Shown here: positions 35,365 to 46,421 of the stretch, piece after piece
How the letters are laid out: each line of letters opens with the position of its first letter
How positions within the stretch are numbered: position 1 is the first letter of the stretch
Assembly (NCBI GenBank): GCA_019918135.1
Contig: WBZZ01003618.1
Location: 1-64,000, forward strand
Length of the DNA: 64,000 nucleotides
Source of the DNA: Paulinella micropora
Lineage: Eukaryota > Cercozoa > Imbricatea > Euglyphida > Paulinellidae
Direction: 5' to 3'
Notes under the pieces: generated by a model
Seen by the model: the letters and a program-made list of their open reading frames with translations, nothing else
Told to the model about the DNA's origin: nothing
Databases searched by the model: none
Made by a program: the position numbers and the translations under genes

Positions 35365-37629
35365 ATGCACCCCGCCTCCGCCCGCCAGCCGTGGCGCCCG
35401 TGGCCCCTCCTCCTGCTGTGCGGGTGGCTGCGGGCCGCCGGCGCCGGGTGCCCGTACCCCCTCCAGTGCCCGACCCAAGAGGAGGCGTGCCCCCCCGTCG
35501 TGTGCCCCGGCGGCGCCACCATCCTGGAAATCACGACGGCGGCCCCGAATGACACGTTCGTGTGGCCGCTCTGGCCGCCCGCCGCCCCGACTGCGCGCCG
35601 CCGTCGGCAGGCGCAGGCCACTGTCCCGACGTCCTTCACGGTGGACTGGGGGGACGGCTCGCCCCCCACGCCGTGCCTGGACGCCGGCGCCGCGCCGTGC
35701 GCGCACACGTACGCTGCCCCCGGCACGTACACGGTGACGGCGGACCCCGGCGGACGCTACCCCGTGCGCGGCTGGGCGCTGACGCCCGCGTGGCACGCCA
35801 CGGCGCCCGCGGGCCTGCGGCTGGACGCCATCGTGCAGTGGGGCGAGCTGCGTTTCCATGAGACGAGCGGCTACCACCTGTACGCGGCACCGGGGCTCAC
35901 GTACGTGCCCTCGCTGGCCTGGTTGCCTGAGGCGGGGCTCGTGCGGAGCTGGGACCACAGCTTCGCCGGCCTCACCGCTCCGGTGCCGGAACTGAGCTAC
36001 GGGCTCAACGTGTCGGGCGCCGAGTCGGCAGTCGGCATGTTTGAGGGCTCTACTGGCCTGCGCGGCCTGTACGGCACGCAGGGCTGGGACACGCGCCGGC
36101 TGCGCAACGCGAGCCGAGCGTTCGCGGGCCTGCCGGCACTCACGGAGCTCGACCTGTCGCGCTGGGACACCTCGGCGCTCGAGGACGTGAGCGAAATGTT
36201 CGAAGGCTGCTCAGCGCTGACGCGCACGGGTGTCGGCAGCTGGACGTCGCTGCCCAGGCTGTCACACTTCGAGGGGCTGTTCTGGGGCGTCTTGCCCGAC
36301 TCGCGTGAGCTGGAAGCCCTCGCCAACTGGTCGACGCCGGCGCTCGCGCCGGGCTCGGCCGACTGCAGTCGGCTGGCGCCGTACACGGTGCTGAGCCAGG
36401 CGCGCTGGCCCGCCGCGTGCTCGCGCTCGCACTTCCTGGCGCTCGTGCGCGCGTACGGGGGCGGCACCACCACGCTGACGCTGGCGCCCACAGCCGGCCC
36501 CGGCGTGGGAGGCACGTACGGGGTGGACTGGGGGGACGGGTCGGCGCCCGGCTCGTGCGAGCACGCCAATGGCTCCGTCTGCATGCACTTGTACGCCAGC
36601 GACGGTGACTACTGGCTGCGCCTCAGCGGCCGCGTGGACGGGCTGTGGTACGTGGAGGGCGCTGGTGTGGTGGACGTGGTGGCGTGGGGCGACGTGCAGC
36701 TGTACCACCCGGTGGGCAGCACGACCGCGCTGTTCAAGTCGTGGCAGGGCGGTTATCCGTTGCGCTACCTGGCGCCGACGGCCGGGTCGCGGTCCCTGCG
36801 GGGAGTCGCGCCCGAGCACCTGCTGCAGGGAATGAGCGAGTTCGTGGGCGACGCGCGCGACTGGGACTGGTCGTGGCTCACGCCCGCCACGCACCCCCGG
36901 GGCTTTACCTACATGTTCCAGGGCTGCACCAAGTTCAACCAGGACCTCGACGACTGGAATACGAGCGGCGTGGCTAGCCTGGACTACATGTTCTGGCAGG
37001 CGACGGCCTTCGATGGCAGCATCGGGACCTGGGACACGAGCCAGGTCACCAGCCTAGAAGGGACCTTTCAGGAGGCGTACGCCTTTAATCGGCCCATCGG
37101 CGGCTGGGACACGAGCCAGGTCACCAGCCTAGCCTCGACCTTCTGGAAGGCGTACGCCTTTAACCAGCCGATCGGCGGCTGGGACGTACGCAAAGTCACC
37201 AGCCTTGAAGAGGCGTTCGGGGCGGCGTACGCCTTTAACCAGCCGATCGGCGGCTGGGACGTACGCAAAGTCACCAACCTTCATATGGCGTTCGTTGCTG
37301 CGAGCGCCTTCAACCAGGACCTGAACAGCTGGGATGTAAGCCGTGTCACTGACACGGGTAATGCCTTTGCTTGTAATGCGGATGACAAGTGTGTGTTTAA
37401 TCAGCCGCTGGGCAGCTGGAATGTGTCGGCCGTAACTAGCTTTTCTGGCATGTTCGCTGGCAATTGCGTTTTCGATCAAAACATCACTGCCTGGAAGGTG
37501 CGTAGCTCAAATGATTGCAAGAGCATGTTCCATCCTACTGTGATCTCGAGGGTGGGCATAGGTATCCAGCCCAGCAACCTACCCGCTGTCTGCCGCGGCG
37601 GCTACCAGCGCGGGTGTGGTTATTGGTAG
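35365..37629 (+). CDS. PKD/BspA-repeat secreted protein, copy 8
   Basis: The 754-residue product (numbered 8 with the 33.6-kb stub as 7) starts MHPASARQPWRPWP with the LLLLCGWLRAAGAGC signal peptide and Cys-rich segment. APTARRRRQAQ precedes PKD 1 (FTVDWGDGSPPTPCLDAGA). BspA block 1, PKD 2 (YGVDWGDGSAPGSCEHANGS) and BspA block 2 (AFNQPIGGWDVRKVTSLEEAF) follow, ending GYQRGCGYW. Two consecutive block 2 repeats share AYAFNQPIGGWDVRKVT, another recent unit expansion. It looks whole and is the last member of the array. No clear poly(A) signal is seen in 37,630-38,185, which otherwise shows no gene. Confidence 0.8.
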   Translation: MHPASARQPWRPWPLLLLCGWLRAAGAGCPYPLQCPTQEEACPPVVCPGGATILEITTAAPNDTFVWPLWPPAAPTARRRRQAQATVPTSFTVDWGDGSPPTPCLDAGAAPCAHTYAAPGTYTVTADPGGRYPVRGWALTPAWHATAPAGLRLDAIVQWGELRFHETSGYHLYAAPGLTYVPSLAWLPEAGLVRSWDHSFAGLTAPVPELSYGLNVSGAESAVGMFEGSTGLRGLYGTQGWDTRRLRNASRAFAGLPALTELDLSRWDTSALEDVSEMFEGCSALTRTGVGSWTSLPRLSHFEGLFWGVLPDSRELEALANWSTPALAPGSADCSRLAPYTVLSQARWPAACSRSHFLALVRAYGGGTTTLTLAPTAGPGVGGTYGVDWGDGSAPGSCEHANGSVCMHLYASDGDYWLRLSGRVDGLWYVEGAGVVDVVAWGDVQLYHPVGSTTALFKSWQGGYPLRYLAPTAGSRSLRGVAPEHLLQGMSEFVGDARDWDWSWLTPATHPRGFTYMFQGCTKFNQDLDDWNTSGVASLDYMFWQATAFDGSIGTWDTSQVTSLEGTFQEAYAFNRPIGGWDTSQVTSLASTFWKAYAFNQPIGGWDVRKVTSLEEAFGAAYAFNQPIGGWDVRKVTNLHMAFVAASAFNQDLNSWDVSRVTDTGNAFACNADDKCVFNQPLGSWNVSAVTSFSGMFAGNCVFDQNITAWKVRSSNDCKSMFHPTVISRVGIGIQPSNLPAVCRGGYQRGCGYW

Positions 37630-38185
37630 GTAAGAGACCGGACACGCACCAAGCACTCGCGCGGGGGGGTACTCTGGCTTGCGGGTGCTGGCTTTTCCTG
37701 GGCATAGCCCAGCAGAGAATATTGCCGGGCAGGGGAGGGATAGTAGTTGTAGAGTAGACGACGGAACGAGGGGGGAAGCTGATGGTTTTCCCGCCGGCGC
37801 TGCGCTGGCAGAAGACGACGCAGATGCACCCGGCCGGCCAGCCTTCTTAAAAAACATTCCCCGTAAGTAGGTGCACGCAGGCCAGTATCGGCAGCCGGAC
37901 CCGGCACCCCCCCCTGCATACTACACAGGCGGGGGAGGGGTAGGCTAGCCCCTGGCGCCCACCAGGCCCGGCTGGTGGAGCGGGGGCCGGTGGCCTCCGC
38001 CGCCCCCGTGGTCTTGGCCCGCCGGCGGCAGTCCGGGGCCCGGTTCGTCCAAGGCCTGAACGTAGGTTTTTATCAAGTCAGCGTACTGATCTGCCTGGGT
38101 GCAGCAGCGCTGCTGCTGCGAGCGCTGTCCAGCGCAGCTGATGCCGTCGTAGCTGTGGACGCGCTGCGGCTGGCCCCCGCCAGGC

Positions 38186-38915
38186 CTAGGGCTCCGGGCC
38201 GACGAGCTTGATCTCCGTGGCCGCCCGCGCCGCTACGTGCGCGGGCAGGAGCTGGATAATCGCGCCGGCGGCCGCTAGCTTCGCTTGCACGTCCTGGCTC
38301 TTGGTGAGGTGTAGCTGCTGCAGGCACAAGGCCTCGGCCAGGAGGGTTTGCAGCCGCACGAGGTGGTGCAAAGTGTCGCTGTGGCCAAAGTGCGAGATCT
38401 CGATGTAGGGTGTGACCTCGCGCTTGCGGGCGATCGCGCTGGACAGCTGCGCGCAGCTCTGGATGAGCAAGGACTGTGCCTCCTGCAGCAGCTTCCAGTC
38501 ACCGATGTCGTGGCCCCGGCCGCTGCCGGCGGGCTCGGGGCCGGGCGGCGGCTGCTCGGGCGCCGCAGCGGCGGAGGTCGGCCCCGCGGGTGCCGTGGGC
38601 GAGGAGGCGGCGGCGGCGGAGGCCGGCTGCGCGGGTGCCGCAAGTGCCGGGGCGGCGGCGGCGGAGGCCGGCTGCGCGGGTGCCGCGGGCAAGGGGGCGG
38701 CGGCGGCGGAGGCCGGCTCCGCGGGTGCCGGGGCGGCGGCGGCGGAGGCCGGCCTCCGCGGGCTCCGTCCCTGCGCCGGGGGCCTCCGTGCCAGTCTTTT
38801 GTCGTTTGGGGTCTAGTGTCTCCCCGCCCCAGGGATCCTCCAGTGGAGGGGTACGACCGTGCCTTCTCTTCCGTGGCGCCTTCCTGCTCGGGGCGGGAGG
38901 GCTAGGCGCTTCCAT
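38186..38915 (-). pseudogene. Small protein with Ala/Pro repeat tract and conserved-looking C-terminal helix domain
   Basis: The locus begins at an ATG at 38915 (MEAPSPPAPSRKAPRKRRHG, NLS-like), passes through a GC-rich repeat encoding PAQPASAAAA-type units, and ends in a helical domain of about 100 residues (DWKLLQEAQSLLIQSCAQLS, LHHLVRLQTLLAEALCLQQL) that finishes EIKLVGPEP. The C-terminal domain is non-repetitive and probably the functional part; no family is recognised. The copy looks broken, with about one break. The repeat (38560-38755) has a period near 45 bp. Confidence 0.4.
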
Positions 38916-39316
38916 CTCTGTGCCTGCCAATAGATGTGCTGACTACCCCTCCCTGTCGCTGGGCGCACACGCAGGGGGGAGCAGGCGCCCCCCCCCGGGC
39001 GGCCGTCGCGGAGGGGGGGGAGAAGGGGGGGGGGCGCCTGCTCCCCCCGCTCGCCCCGGGGCCGGCAGACCCCGGGCACGCGGCCGGCCCGCGGCGGGCA
39101 CGCAGGGTGGTGCGGCGCGAGGTGCTCCCTCCCCCCGAGAGCGCGCGCGGGGGGGGGCGGACCAGGCGCGCCGGGGGGGACCCTCCCCCCTCTCGCCCCC
39201 CCCCGGCACGCCCTGCAGGGGAGGGGGGGAATCGCGCGTGCGCCCCTGGTGGGGGGCGCGCGCCTTCCCCGCGGGGCGCGGGACCAGCCCTCGGCCTCCC
39301 CACAACCTGATCCGGC

Positions 39317-40464
39317 ATGGCTTCCACTACCGAACCCGGCGCCGGCTGGACGACCCGCACGGGGCTTCGTCCTCGGAAGCCGCTGCAGACCGCCGCGGCC
39401 CTCAGGCCCGCCCCAACCCAGTGGGAGTCTGCGCGCTCTCTGGCAGCCATCTGGCGGTTTGGGCTCACCGCCACCGTCTTGGTCGCCGAGGGCTGTCGTG
39501 TGTGCCTGTGGATCCGTTACCAGCGGCGCCACGAGGCGGCGCAGCCGTCGGAGGAGGAACACACGGGCGACGACGGGGCCGGGCCGGGCCCCGGCGGAGG
39601 AGGACGACGCGGGCGACGACGGGGCCGGGCCGGGCCCGGCAGAGGAGGACGACGCGGGCGACGAGGGCGGGCCGGGCCGGCGGAGGAGGACGACGGGGCG
39701 ACGACGCCTCGGGTGAAGATGACAGTGCAGAACCGGTTCCGGCGGAGGAAGCCTCCGGTGACGACTGCGCAGAACAGGCTGACGACGACGCTGAGCCCGA
39801 CCATGCGCTGGACCGCTGCCGGCTGTCCGTGCTGCCCCGTGCCGTCCGCACTGCCTCCTGGCTCCTGTCGCTGGCCCGCCGCCCACAGGCGTCCTGGTTC
39901 GAGGCCCTGTTCGGTCAGCGGTCAGCTGCCGCCACGTGCACCCCGCTCCAGGGGCACCCGCAACAGCGCAACAAGCGGGGCGAGGCCAAGTTCTTGCTGT
40001 ACACCACGGTTCCCCACGCAGGGGAGGACGACGAGGTCACCGTGTCCTACTCGTGTGAATTTCTCCTGCACGTACCCACGGGGGCGCAAGAGCCCGCGCC
40101 GCTCGTGGGGGTAGAGGTTGACGTAGAGACGCTCTTGCTCACCCAGCTCGCGCAGATCCGGCCCTGCTACGACCTGTTGCTGGCCGCGGCCCACCAGGAG
40201 GGGATGAGCGCTTCTCGGGTGCTCCACCAGCTGCTGCCGGAGGCTGGCTGGGACCTGGCGCGCAGGCGGCGGGACGGGGTGCGACTCTTTGTGCATGATC
40301 GCTACGGGGCCAGACACGTCAGCCGTCCGAGTGTCCCGCGCCCAGACGAGGAAGCAGCGGCCTCCGCGGCTGCCGGCCCTGCTGGCGAGCGCTCGCCCGT
40401 CCGCGGCGCTGAGTCGCCCCGCAAAAGAGTTCGGCCGGGTGCCCCTGACGGACGGGCGGAGTAG
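39317..40464 (+). pseudogene. Acidic-repeat nuclear protein of unknown function
   Basis: It starts MASTTEPGAGWTTRTGLRPR at 39317. The middle is a repetitive Glu/Asp-rich tract (EEDDAGDDGAGPG units, 39560-39700), then EPVPAEEASGDDCAEQADDD. The C-terminal half is globular (TASWLLSLARRPQASWFEAL, KFLLYTTVPHAGEDDEVTVS, LTQLAQIRPCYDLLLAAAHQ) and ends in a basic NLS-like tail (ESPRKRVRPGAPDGRAE). It looks broken, with about two breaks. AATAAA follows at 40634-40639. Function is not recognised. The preceding 38,916-39,316 is G/C-homopolymer spacer without a supported gene. Confidence 0.45.
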
Positions 40465-40633
40465 GCCCCTGGCCGGACACGCCGGGCTTCGCCAGCTCCA
40501 GCACCGCTGAGCGCCAAGCTCTGGGGGTAGCTAGTAGACCCGGCTCTGGGGGTAGCTAGCGCCGGGAGTGACCGCGGCGTCGGCCGGCGTGGGTCTTGAG
40601 AGCCCGGCCGCGCCCTTGTACTCAGTACGCAGC

Positions 40634-40639
40634 AATAAA
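40634..40639 (+). terminator. AATAAA poly(A) signal
   Basis: It lies 170 bases after the stop of the acidic-repeat gene. The remaining spacer up to 41,059 is G/C-rich with no other gene. Confidence 0.5.
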
Positions 40640-41059
40640 GATAGCAGCGGGCCAGCTGGCCACCGGCAGGGGGAGCGAGGGCCTTTCCTCTCGGAGCCGG
40701 GCCGGGGGGGGGACCGGTCGTCCCGCGGGCCGGCCGCGCCGGAGAGCCCCGAGCGAACAGTACGCGCCACCGGCCGCCCTCCCTCCCCAGGCAAGATCAC
40801 TTCGTCCCCCCGCCGGCCCCGCCCTTGCTCCCCCGTCCCAGGGGGGAGGAGGGACCCTGCGCAGGCGGGGGCTGGGGGGGGGCTTGGGGGGGAGGAGGAG
40901 GACTGCCCCCCCTGCTCCCACTTTCCCTTGGCTGGCGCCGGCCCCGGCCGCTCGCTCGCCGCCTCCCGGCTCTAGCTCACTCACTCTCTGCCGTCGGCTA
41001 CGGAGCACGAGCACACTGGCCTCTGCCCTAGCGCGCGGGGCGGCCTCCGGACGAGGCAG

Positions 41060-43553
41060 ATGGAAGACTGTTTGCTGTTGCTGGCGGCCGACCGGTGGCA
41101 CGCGCTGCCGTGGCCCCCGCCGGCGGCGGACGCGACCGCGGGGCAGCGCCTGTTGCTCGAGCCGTGGACGGAGTGGGCCCACGCGGTCGCGTGCGAGCGG
41201 CTGTGCGCCCTGTTCGAGCGCGTGCCGGCCCCGCGGGGCGGCCGGGCTGGCGCGACCAGCTGGACCCCAGGCTCGCGCACGTGCCGCTGCCGGCCGAGCT
41301 GGCGCGGCAGCCGTCGGACTTGAACCGCGGGGCGTGCAAGCTGCGCGGCCTGGACCTGTCGCTGGGGGCGCCATCACGGCGGCCCTCCACCTGCTGCCCG
41401 AGCACGCGGCGGTCGACCTGTGCGGCGGGCCGGGCGGCTGGCTCCAGGCGCTGGCCGCGCACCGGCCGCACGGCACGCTGTTCCTGGGCAGCACGTGGAC
41501 GGGCTCGCCCACGCCGAACAGCGGGTACGACGCGTTGCTGCGCGCGTGGGGCCGCGCCGGGGGCCGGACCTGACCAACGTGCTGCTGGACACCGGGGGCG
41601 CCGACGACACGGACCTGCGGCGGCCCGCGGCGGTGGCGCGCCTGCGGCTGGCGTGGTCGCGGCAGCTGCGGGTCCGTGGCCTGCCCTGCACGCTGGTGCT
41701 AGCGGACGGGGGCGCCCCCGAGGCCGCCGACCAGGAGCGCCGCGGGGTGTGCCTGCTGGCGGCGCAGCTGCGGCTGGGCACGCACTGGCTGGCGCTCCAC
41801 GGCCCCGCGGCGAGCGAGGGGCGGGGCCGCGCGCTGCTGGTGTGCAAGTTCTTCGGTGGCCTGGACGCGGCGACGCAGCTGGCCCTGGCCGCCGCGGCGC
41901 TCGCGTTCGACGAGTGGTGCGTGGTGAAGCCCGTGGCGAGCCGCTCCGCCAACGCCGAGGCGTACCTGGCGTGCCGGGGGCCCGCCTACGGCGAGCGAGC
42001 GGCCCTGGCGCAGCGCGTGCTGGGCGCCCTGCACCGGCTGGGCCCGGCCCCGGCCGCGGCCCGCGCCGTCGAGCTGGCAGAGCAGCACGGCGTCGTGGGG
42101 TCCCTGCTGGCCTTCCGCGAGCAGTTCCGCCCGTACATGGCCGCGCGCCTGCGCGTGCAGCACGACTGCCTGGCCGCCTTCTGGCGCCGCGCCCGGCCGC
42201 AGCCGGCCGAGGTCCGGCGGGCGCTGGAGCAGCCGCCGGCGCCCCGCGCCCGCAAGCCCCGGCCGGACGACGAACGGCGGCGGCGCCAGGACTGGCAGGC
42301 CCGGCTGGCCCGGTGCGCGCCGCAGTGCCTGCCCGCGGCCGCGCCGCGGCGGGCGGGCGCCGGCTGCTGGCGGACCCCTGCCTGCAGGCCCGCGCGACCG
42401 TGCCGGTCCTGCAGGCCCTGCAGGGCCTGCGGCCTACGGCGCCGCCCGACCTCAACTTCCTGGCGCTGCTGTGGGCCTACGTCTGCGCTGTGCGGCCGGC
42501 GACCGGCAACGAGACACGCTCGGTGCACGTGCCGTGGGCCGAGGGGGCGTGCGCCGGCTGGCTGTGGGCCAGCCCCGAGGGTTGCTTCCTGGCGCCGGCG
42601 GCGGCGCTGCCGGGCCCGCCGGGCTTCGTGGCGGCGCGGGTCCCCGCGCTGGACCCGGCGGGCGTGGACGAGTGGGGCGGACGCCTGGTCGGGCAGGCCG
42701 CCGAGAACGCGCGGCTGCACGACCTGCTGTGCCGGGCCTCCCTGCCACTACACGACGTAACCCTGGCCCCCGGCACGTCGCTGCTCGTGTGGGGGGTGCC
42801 CGCCAGCAAGGAGAGCCCACTGTGGGTGCTGGACGTGCTGGCCGGACCGTGGACCCCCCGGCCCTGTTTGGGGGCACGCGGGCCGGCCGCGTCGAGGCCT
42901 TGGTGCGCCACGTGCTGCGCTGCGCGGCGCAGGCCGGCCGGCTGCAGCAGGCTAGCTGGTGGGACCCAGGCGACGCGGGCAGCCTGCTGGGGCTGTCACT
43001 GCCCCTGCACGCACCCGCGGAGGCAGCGGCCGGCGGGCCCGCGGGCGACGGCGGCGGCCTGTGGGCCGAGTGGGCGGGCGCGGCGGTGCGCGGGCAACTG
43101 GTCCCCCTCGGGGGGGAGGCCCCCCCCTACCCCCCCTTGCCTGAGGGGGAGGGGGTCCCCCCCCTGCCCCCCTGCAGTCCGCGCCTGCCCCGTGGTTCGT
43201 GTGGGGGGGGGCCCCCTCTGCCTCCCTGCAGTCCGTGCTCGCCCCGTGGTTCGCGTTGGGGGGGAGGGGGATGGTGCGTGGCCCGGCGCCCACCCCCCGC
43301 CTGGCGCCCGGCGTGGGACCCCTTCCTCCGGGCGAGAGGCCCCCCTCCCCGCTTTCCTCCCAGCGCCGCGTGGCGTCCCCAAAGCCAAAGACAAGAGCCG
43401 CCAGGGCAGGGAAGAGGAGCCATGGACCGCCGCGCCGTGCGGCACTTTGCCCGTGCAGACTCCCCATTCTACTTCCCTCTCTTCTCTTCCCCAGGGGTCT
43501 GGCCGGCCGCTAGTCAATCCTCCCCGTACAGTTACAATTCAAGTCGAAAGTGA
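41060..43553 (+). pseudogene. FtsJ-type RNA 2'-O-methyltransferase-like protein
   Basis: The ATG at 41060 opens MEDCLLLLAADRWHALPWPP. A Rossmann SAM-binding motif DLCGGPGGWLQALA lies at 41415-41456. Farther on come LLDTGGADDTD (41583-41615), LLVCKFFGG (41837-41863) and VKPVASRSANAEAYLACRG (41921-41977). Together these are the K-D-K-E type motifs of FtsJ/RrmJ methyltransferases, which methylate the cap ribose (poxvirus VP39, flavivirus NS5) or rRNA. A C-terminal half of several hundred residues (FREQFRPYMAARLRVQHDCL, SLLVWGVPASKESPLWVLDV) has no recognised family. It looks broken, with about three breaks, and its 3' end in the poly-C/G area (43,100-43,553) is uncertain. A viral mRNA-capping role is inferred. 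Confidence 0.6.
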
Positions 43554-43559
43554 ATCTTT

Positions 43560-43565
43560 TTTATT
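43560..43565 (-). terminator. AATAAA poly(A) signal of the minus-strand gene ending at 43646
   Basis: AATAAA on the minus strand lies 81 bases past the stop of the helical protein. Confidence 0.55.
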
Positions 43566-43645
43566 TAGAGTACAATTTTACAGAGAGAGAAAGAGAAAGA
43601 GAGAGATCAAGAGAGCTAGTTGCTGGTTGGCTCTAGCTAGCTACT

Positions 43646-44050
43646 TCAGTCGGTCGCAGGCAAACTCTTGGGCACGGGGAGGCGCAGCACGTAGCTACCC
43701 GGCTGCTGCAGCTCCAATTTCGCCCCTTGTTTAAGCTGTTCCCCGTAGTGCCAGAAGCGGCGCATGTCTTCGTGCAGGCGGTGCACATCAGCGTGGAGGC
43801 GGTCGCCGCTGACGACTTCAGCGGCCATGCACTGTTGGTACCTCTGCTGGGCGGCCGCCGCCACCGTCAGCACGCCGAGCACCCAAGTGACGAAGGCAGT
43901 GTCTTGTTCAGTGGGGTCCGGCCTGTACCGCTCCACCCGCGTGGCCAGGGAGGCAGGTGTAGCGCGGGGCCGGGCCAGGCGTCTGACGTAGCCGCCCTTC
44001 GTCTTGAGCAGCGCCTGGAGGCCACGGCTGATCTGGTTTGCCAGGTACTT
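43646..44050 (-). pseudogene. Helical protein cut off at the segment A edge
   Basis: The open frame encodes a mostly helical product (TEQDTAFVTWVLGVLTVAAA, LHADVHRLHEDMRRFWHYGE) ending VPKSLPATD, with AATAAA following. In-frame, GC-rich coding sequence (LQALLKTKGGYVRRLARPRA) continues upstream to about 44,050. There the composition changes abruptly to AT-richer, intron-bearing DNA on the other strand. The 5' part of this gene is therefore missing at the junction. No family recognised. Confidence 0.5.
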
Positions 44051-46390
44051 AAGTCAATTTCCTTGCTTCATGAAGCAAAGGTTGAACTTTTAGCGTCGGT
44101 CAGCAGTATTAGTTCTGATGGAAAGCAACCGCTCTCCAGGTCATCATCTATTCCGCCGGAAAAAAAGAGGAAGCTTCTCGACAGCGTGTCCTCAATTTCA
44201 GATAGTCGCCGCACGCTTCTGCCCAGGGAAAGCTCGGACATTACAGTCATCACAGAAAAATCAAGCTTGAGTGATGCACAGGTAAAAAATAAATAAATGA
44301 AAATTATTACTGAGAAGATTCTTTTTTACAGGCAGGTGTTCCTGACGTTGATGCTAACCTCGACAGCTGGAAACAGTCAGACAGTTCTACTGTCACTACA
44401 GGATATGATGTTAGTAGCTGCAGCAGCTCTAGACTATATCTTCCTACTGGCTCCATGGTAATTTTTTTTCTCTACCTGTCTATGTTCATGCTGGTTAATG
44501 TTCATAAGCGATCTTGTTTGCGTAGAACGTCGACGAAGAGTGTTCAGATACGGATTCAAACGGTGATGCTGCATCTATCAACCCTGGATTGCTTCCTCCT
44601 CTGGTCGGCGTGGACGATGCGGAATTATCCAACGAGCTTCGATTGAACTTCGACGAGCTTATGGAATCGAATGAGCTGTTGTATAACATCATGAGATTAT
44701 CACCAATTCCTTACAGCAGACCACGTAAGAATCCAACGCGCCCCTACACGATGAAAAGTCGCACGAAAGGTGCAGTGAAGCTTCAGAGACCGTCTGCGCT
44801 CCAAAAACTGTTGGGGATTACCTTCGCCGACTTGGACAGGGAAGTTAAGTCTGTCTGCTGCAAAAAGTGGAAGTGTTATTCATTTATCGACACGCGTGAT
44901 GTGCTTTACACGAGAGCGAAGAATGCGTCATCGTCTCTCAGTGAGCTTTATTCTTGGGCAGCTTCGCAGCTTGAATCGTTTCAAACAAAAACTGGATCGT
45001 TTCAGTATATGTATTTAACGGAGGCTGTGTGCAAAGTAGCCTGGCAGCGTATCTACGGGATCGGTGATAAAGTTTTGTCAAGAGCACACAAACTTCTTGC
45101 AAATAACACGAAGGTTTTGACAAAAAGCTACTCAACCGTTCCTGAAACAGAAGATGTGGTAGCAGTATTACTCTGCGAGAAGTTCATGGAGAGTTACCCG
45201 GAGATATGCAGCGACGGAATATGGAGGATGCAAGAAATGGCTCAGGACGCAGGAGTCCAAAACTATGTTCGCGAGAATTGGGAAGATATGTGCCTTCGGT
45301 TTGGTTGTTCGAAACGAGTTGATCCAAATAATCCTCCGACAGACAATACGATCAACAAAGTTTGGCGCATGGATTTTCCGCACGTCAAGTTTGTCAGAGG
45401 TATTATGCATATTTTCGTTATCATTACTTATTACAGGTTTGTTTTGCAGAAGGAGATTTCTCAAAATGCGAGATCTGCACAGAGCTTGCTGCTGATCATT
45501 CTAACGGTTTCAGGACTGAAGTAGAAGCTCAAGAATGGCGTCGCCGTAGCAGGCTTCATCACAAAATTCACAGGGCGTGCCGCGTTGCCAGCATGCAGCG
45601 CAAGAAGGCAGCACCAGCAGATTTTGCTGCCACAGTCATATCAGCCGATATGAAACCGCTAGTGAAGATCCCATCTTGCCGCCGCGCCGCGAAAGATTTC
45701 AAAGGAAAAATTGTGTTTCGCCTTTGCGTTGGAATCAATACCTGCTACACTACCGATACGCATTTTATTCTGACGTACCTTGAAGGCGCGGTAGAACACG
45801 GCGCGAACAGCAACATTACTATGCTTGCCGCACTTTTACATTGGCAACTTTGGAACCCTCGCACAATGCAAGCGTGGAAATTATATCTTGAGTGGGACGG
45901 AGCTGGTGATAACACCGCGTGGGCGATGCTGGGTTTCCTTGGGCTCAATGTCGTTGACAGAGGAATCCGTTTCCAAGTAGAGTCACATCGCAAGCCACCA
46001 GGGCACGGGCACGATGGAGATGATCAGGAATTTCCAGTTATGGATATCGGGTGGAAGAGCACCTTCCTGACAACTAACATCGCTCAAGCGTTATTAAAGC
46101 TCATTCTTGCATTCAAGAAGCAGCACAAGAAGAGGCATGTGCTGGTTGTTCTCGGATGTAACTACGACTGGATGACTCATTTTAGCCCGTGTATGAACAA
46201 GAGTTTCAAAAACTACAACAAACCCTTGGCATATAGAATCACCAAGAAAGATCCTGACGCTTTGCCGACTGTAGAGATCGCTACTTGGGGAGACGCACAG
46301 GATTTTCATGGAGTGCGTGATGATCCCAGAGGAGAACCGATCAATTTGTTTATCGGACGCCCCGGTAATAATATTATCTATCTTTCTCTT

Positions 46391-46421
<31 letters not shown>

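Larger units (their letters stand above)
1..44050. other. Virus-like segment A (very GC-rich, intronless)
   Basis: This is a continuous block of roughly 70% GC, gene-dense and intronless, with AATAAA or ATTAAA signals shortly after many stops and genes on both strands. It ends abruptly near 44,050, where base composition drops and intron-bearing DNA begins inside a gene on the minus strand. The gene set (histone-fold protein, FtsJ-type methyltransferase, kinase, possible protease/scaffold, multi-copy secreted family) fits a large dsDNA virus. No hallmark polymerase or major capsid gene is visible here, so the lineage is open. Several genes look whole and several look broken. The left end lies outside the window. 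Confidence 0.6.
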
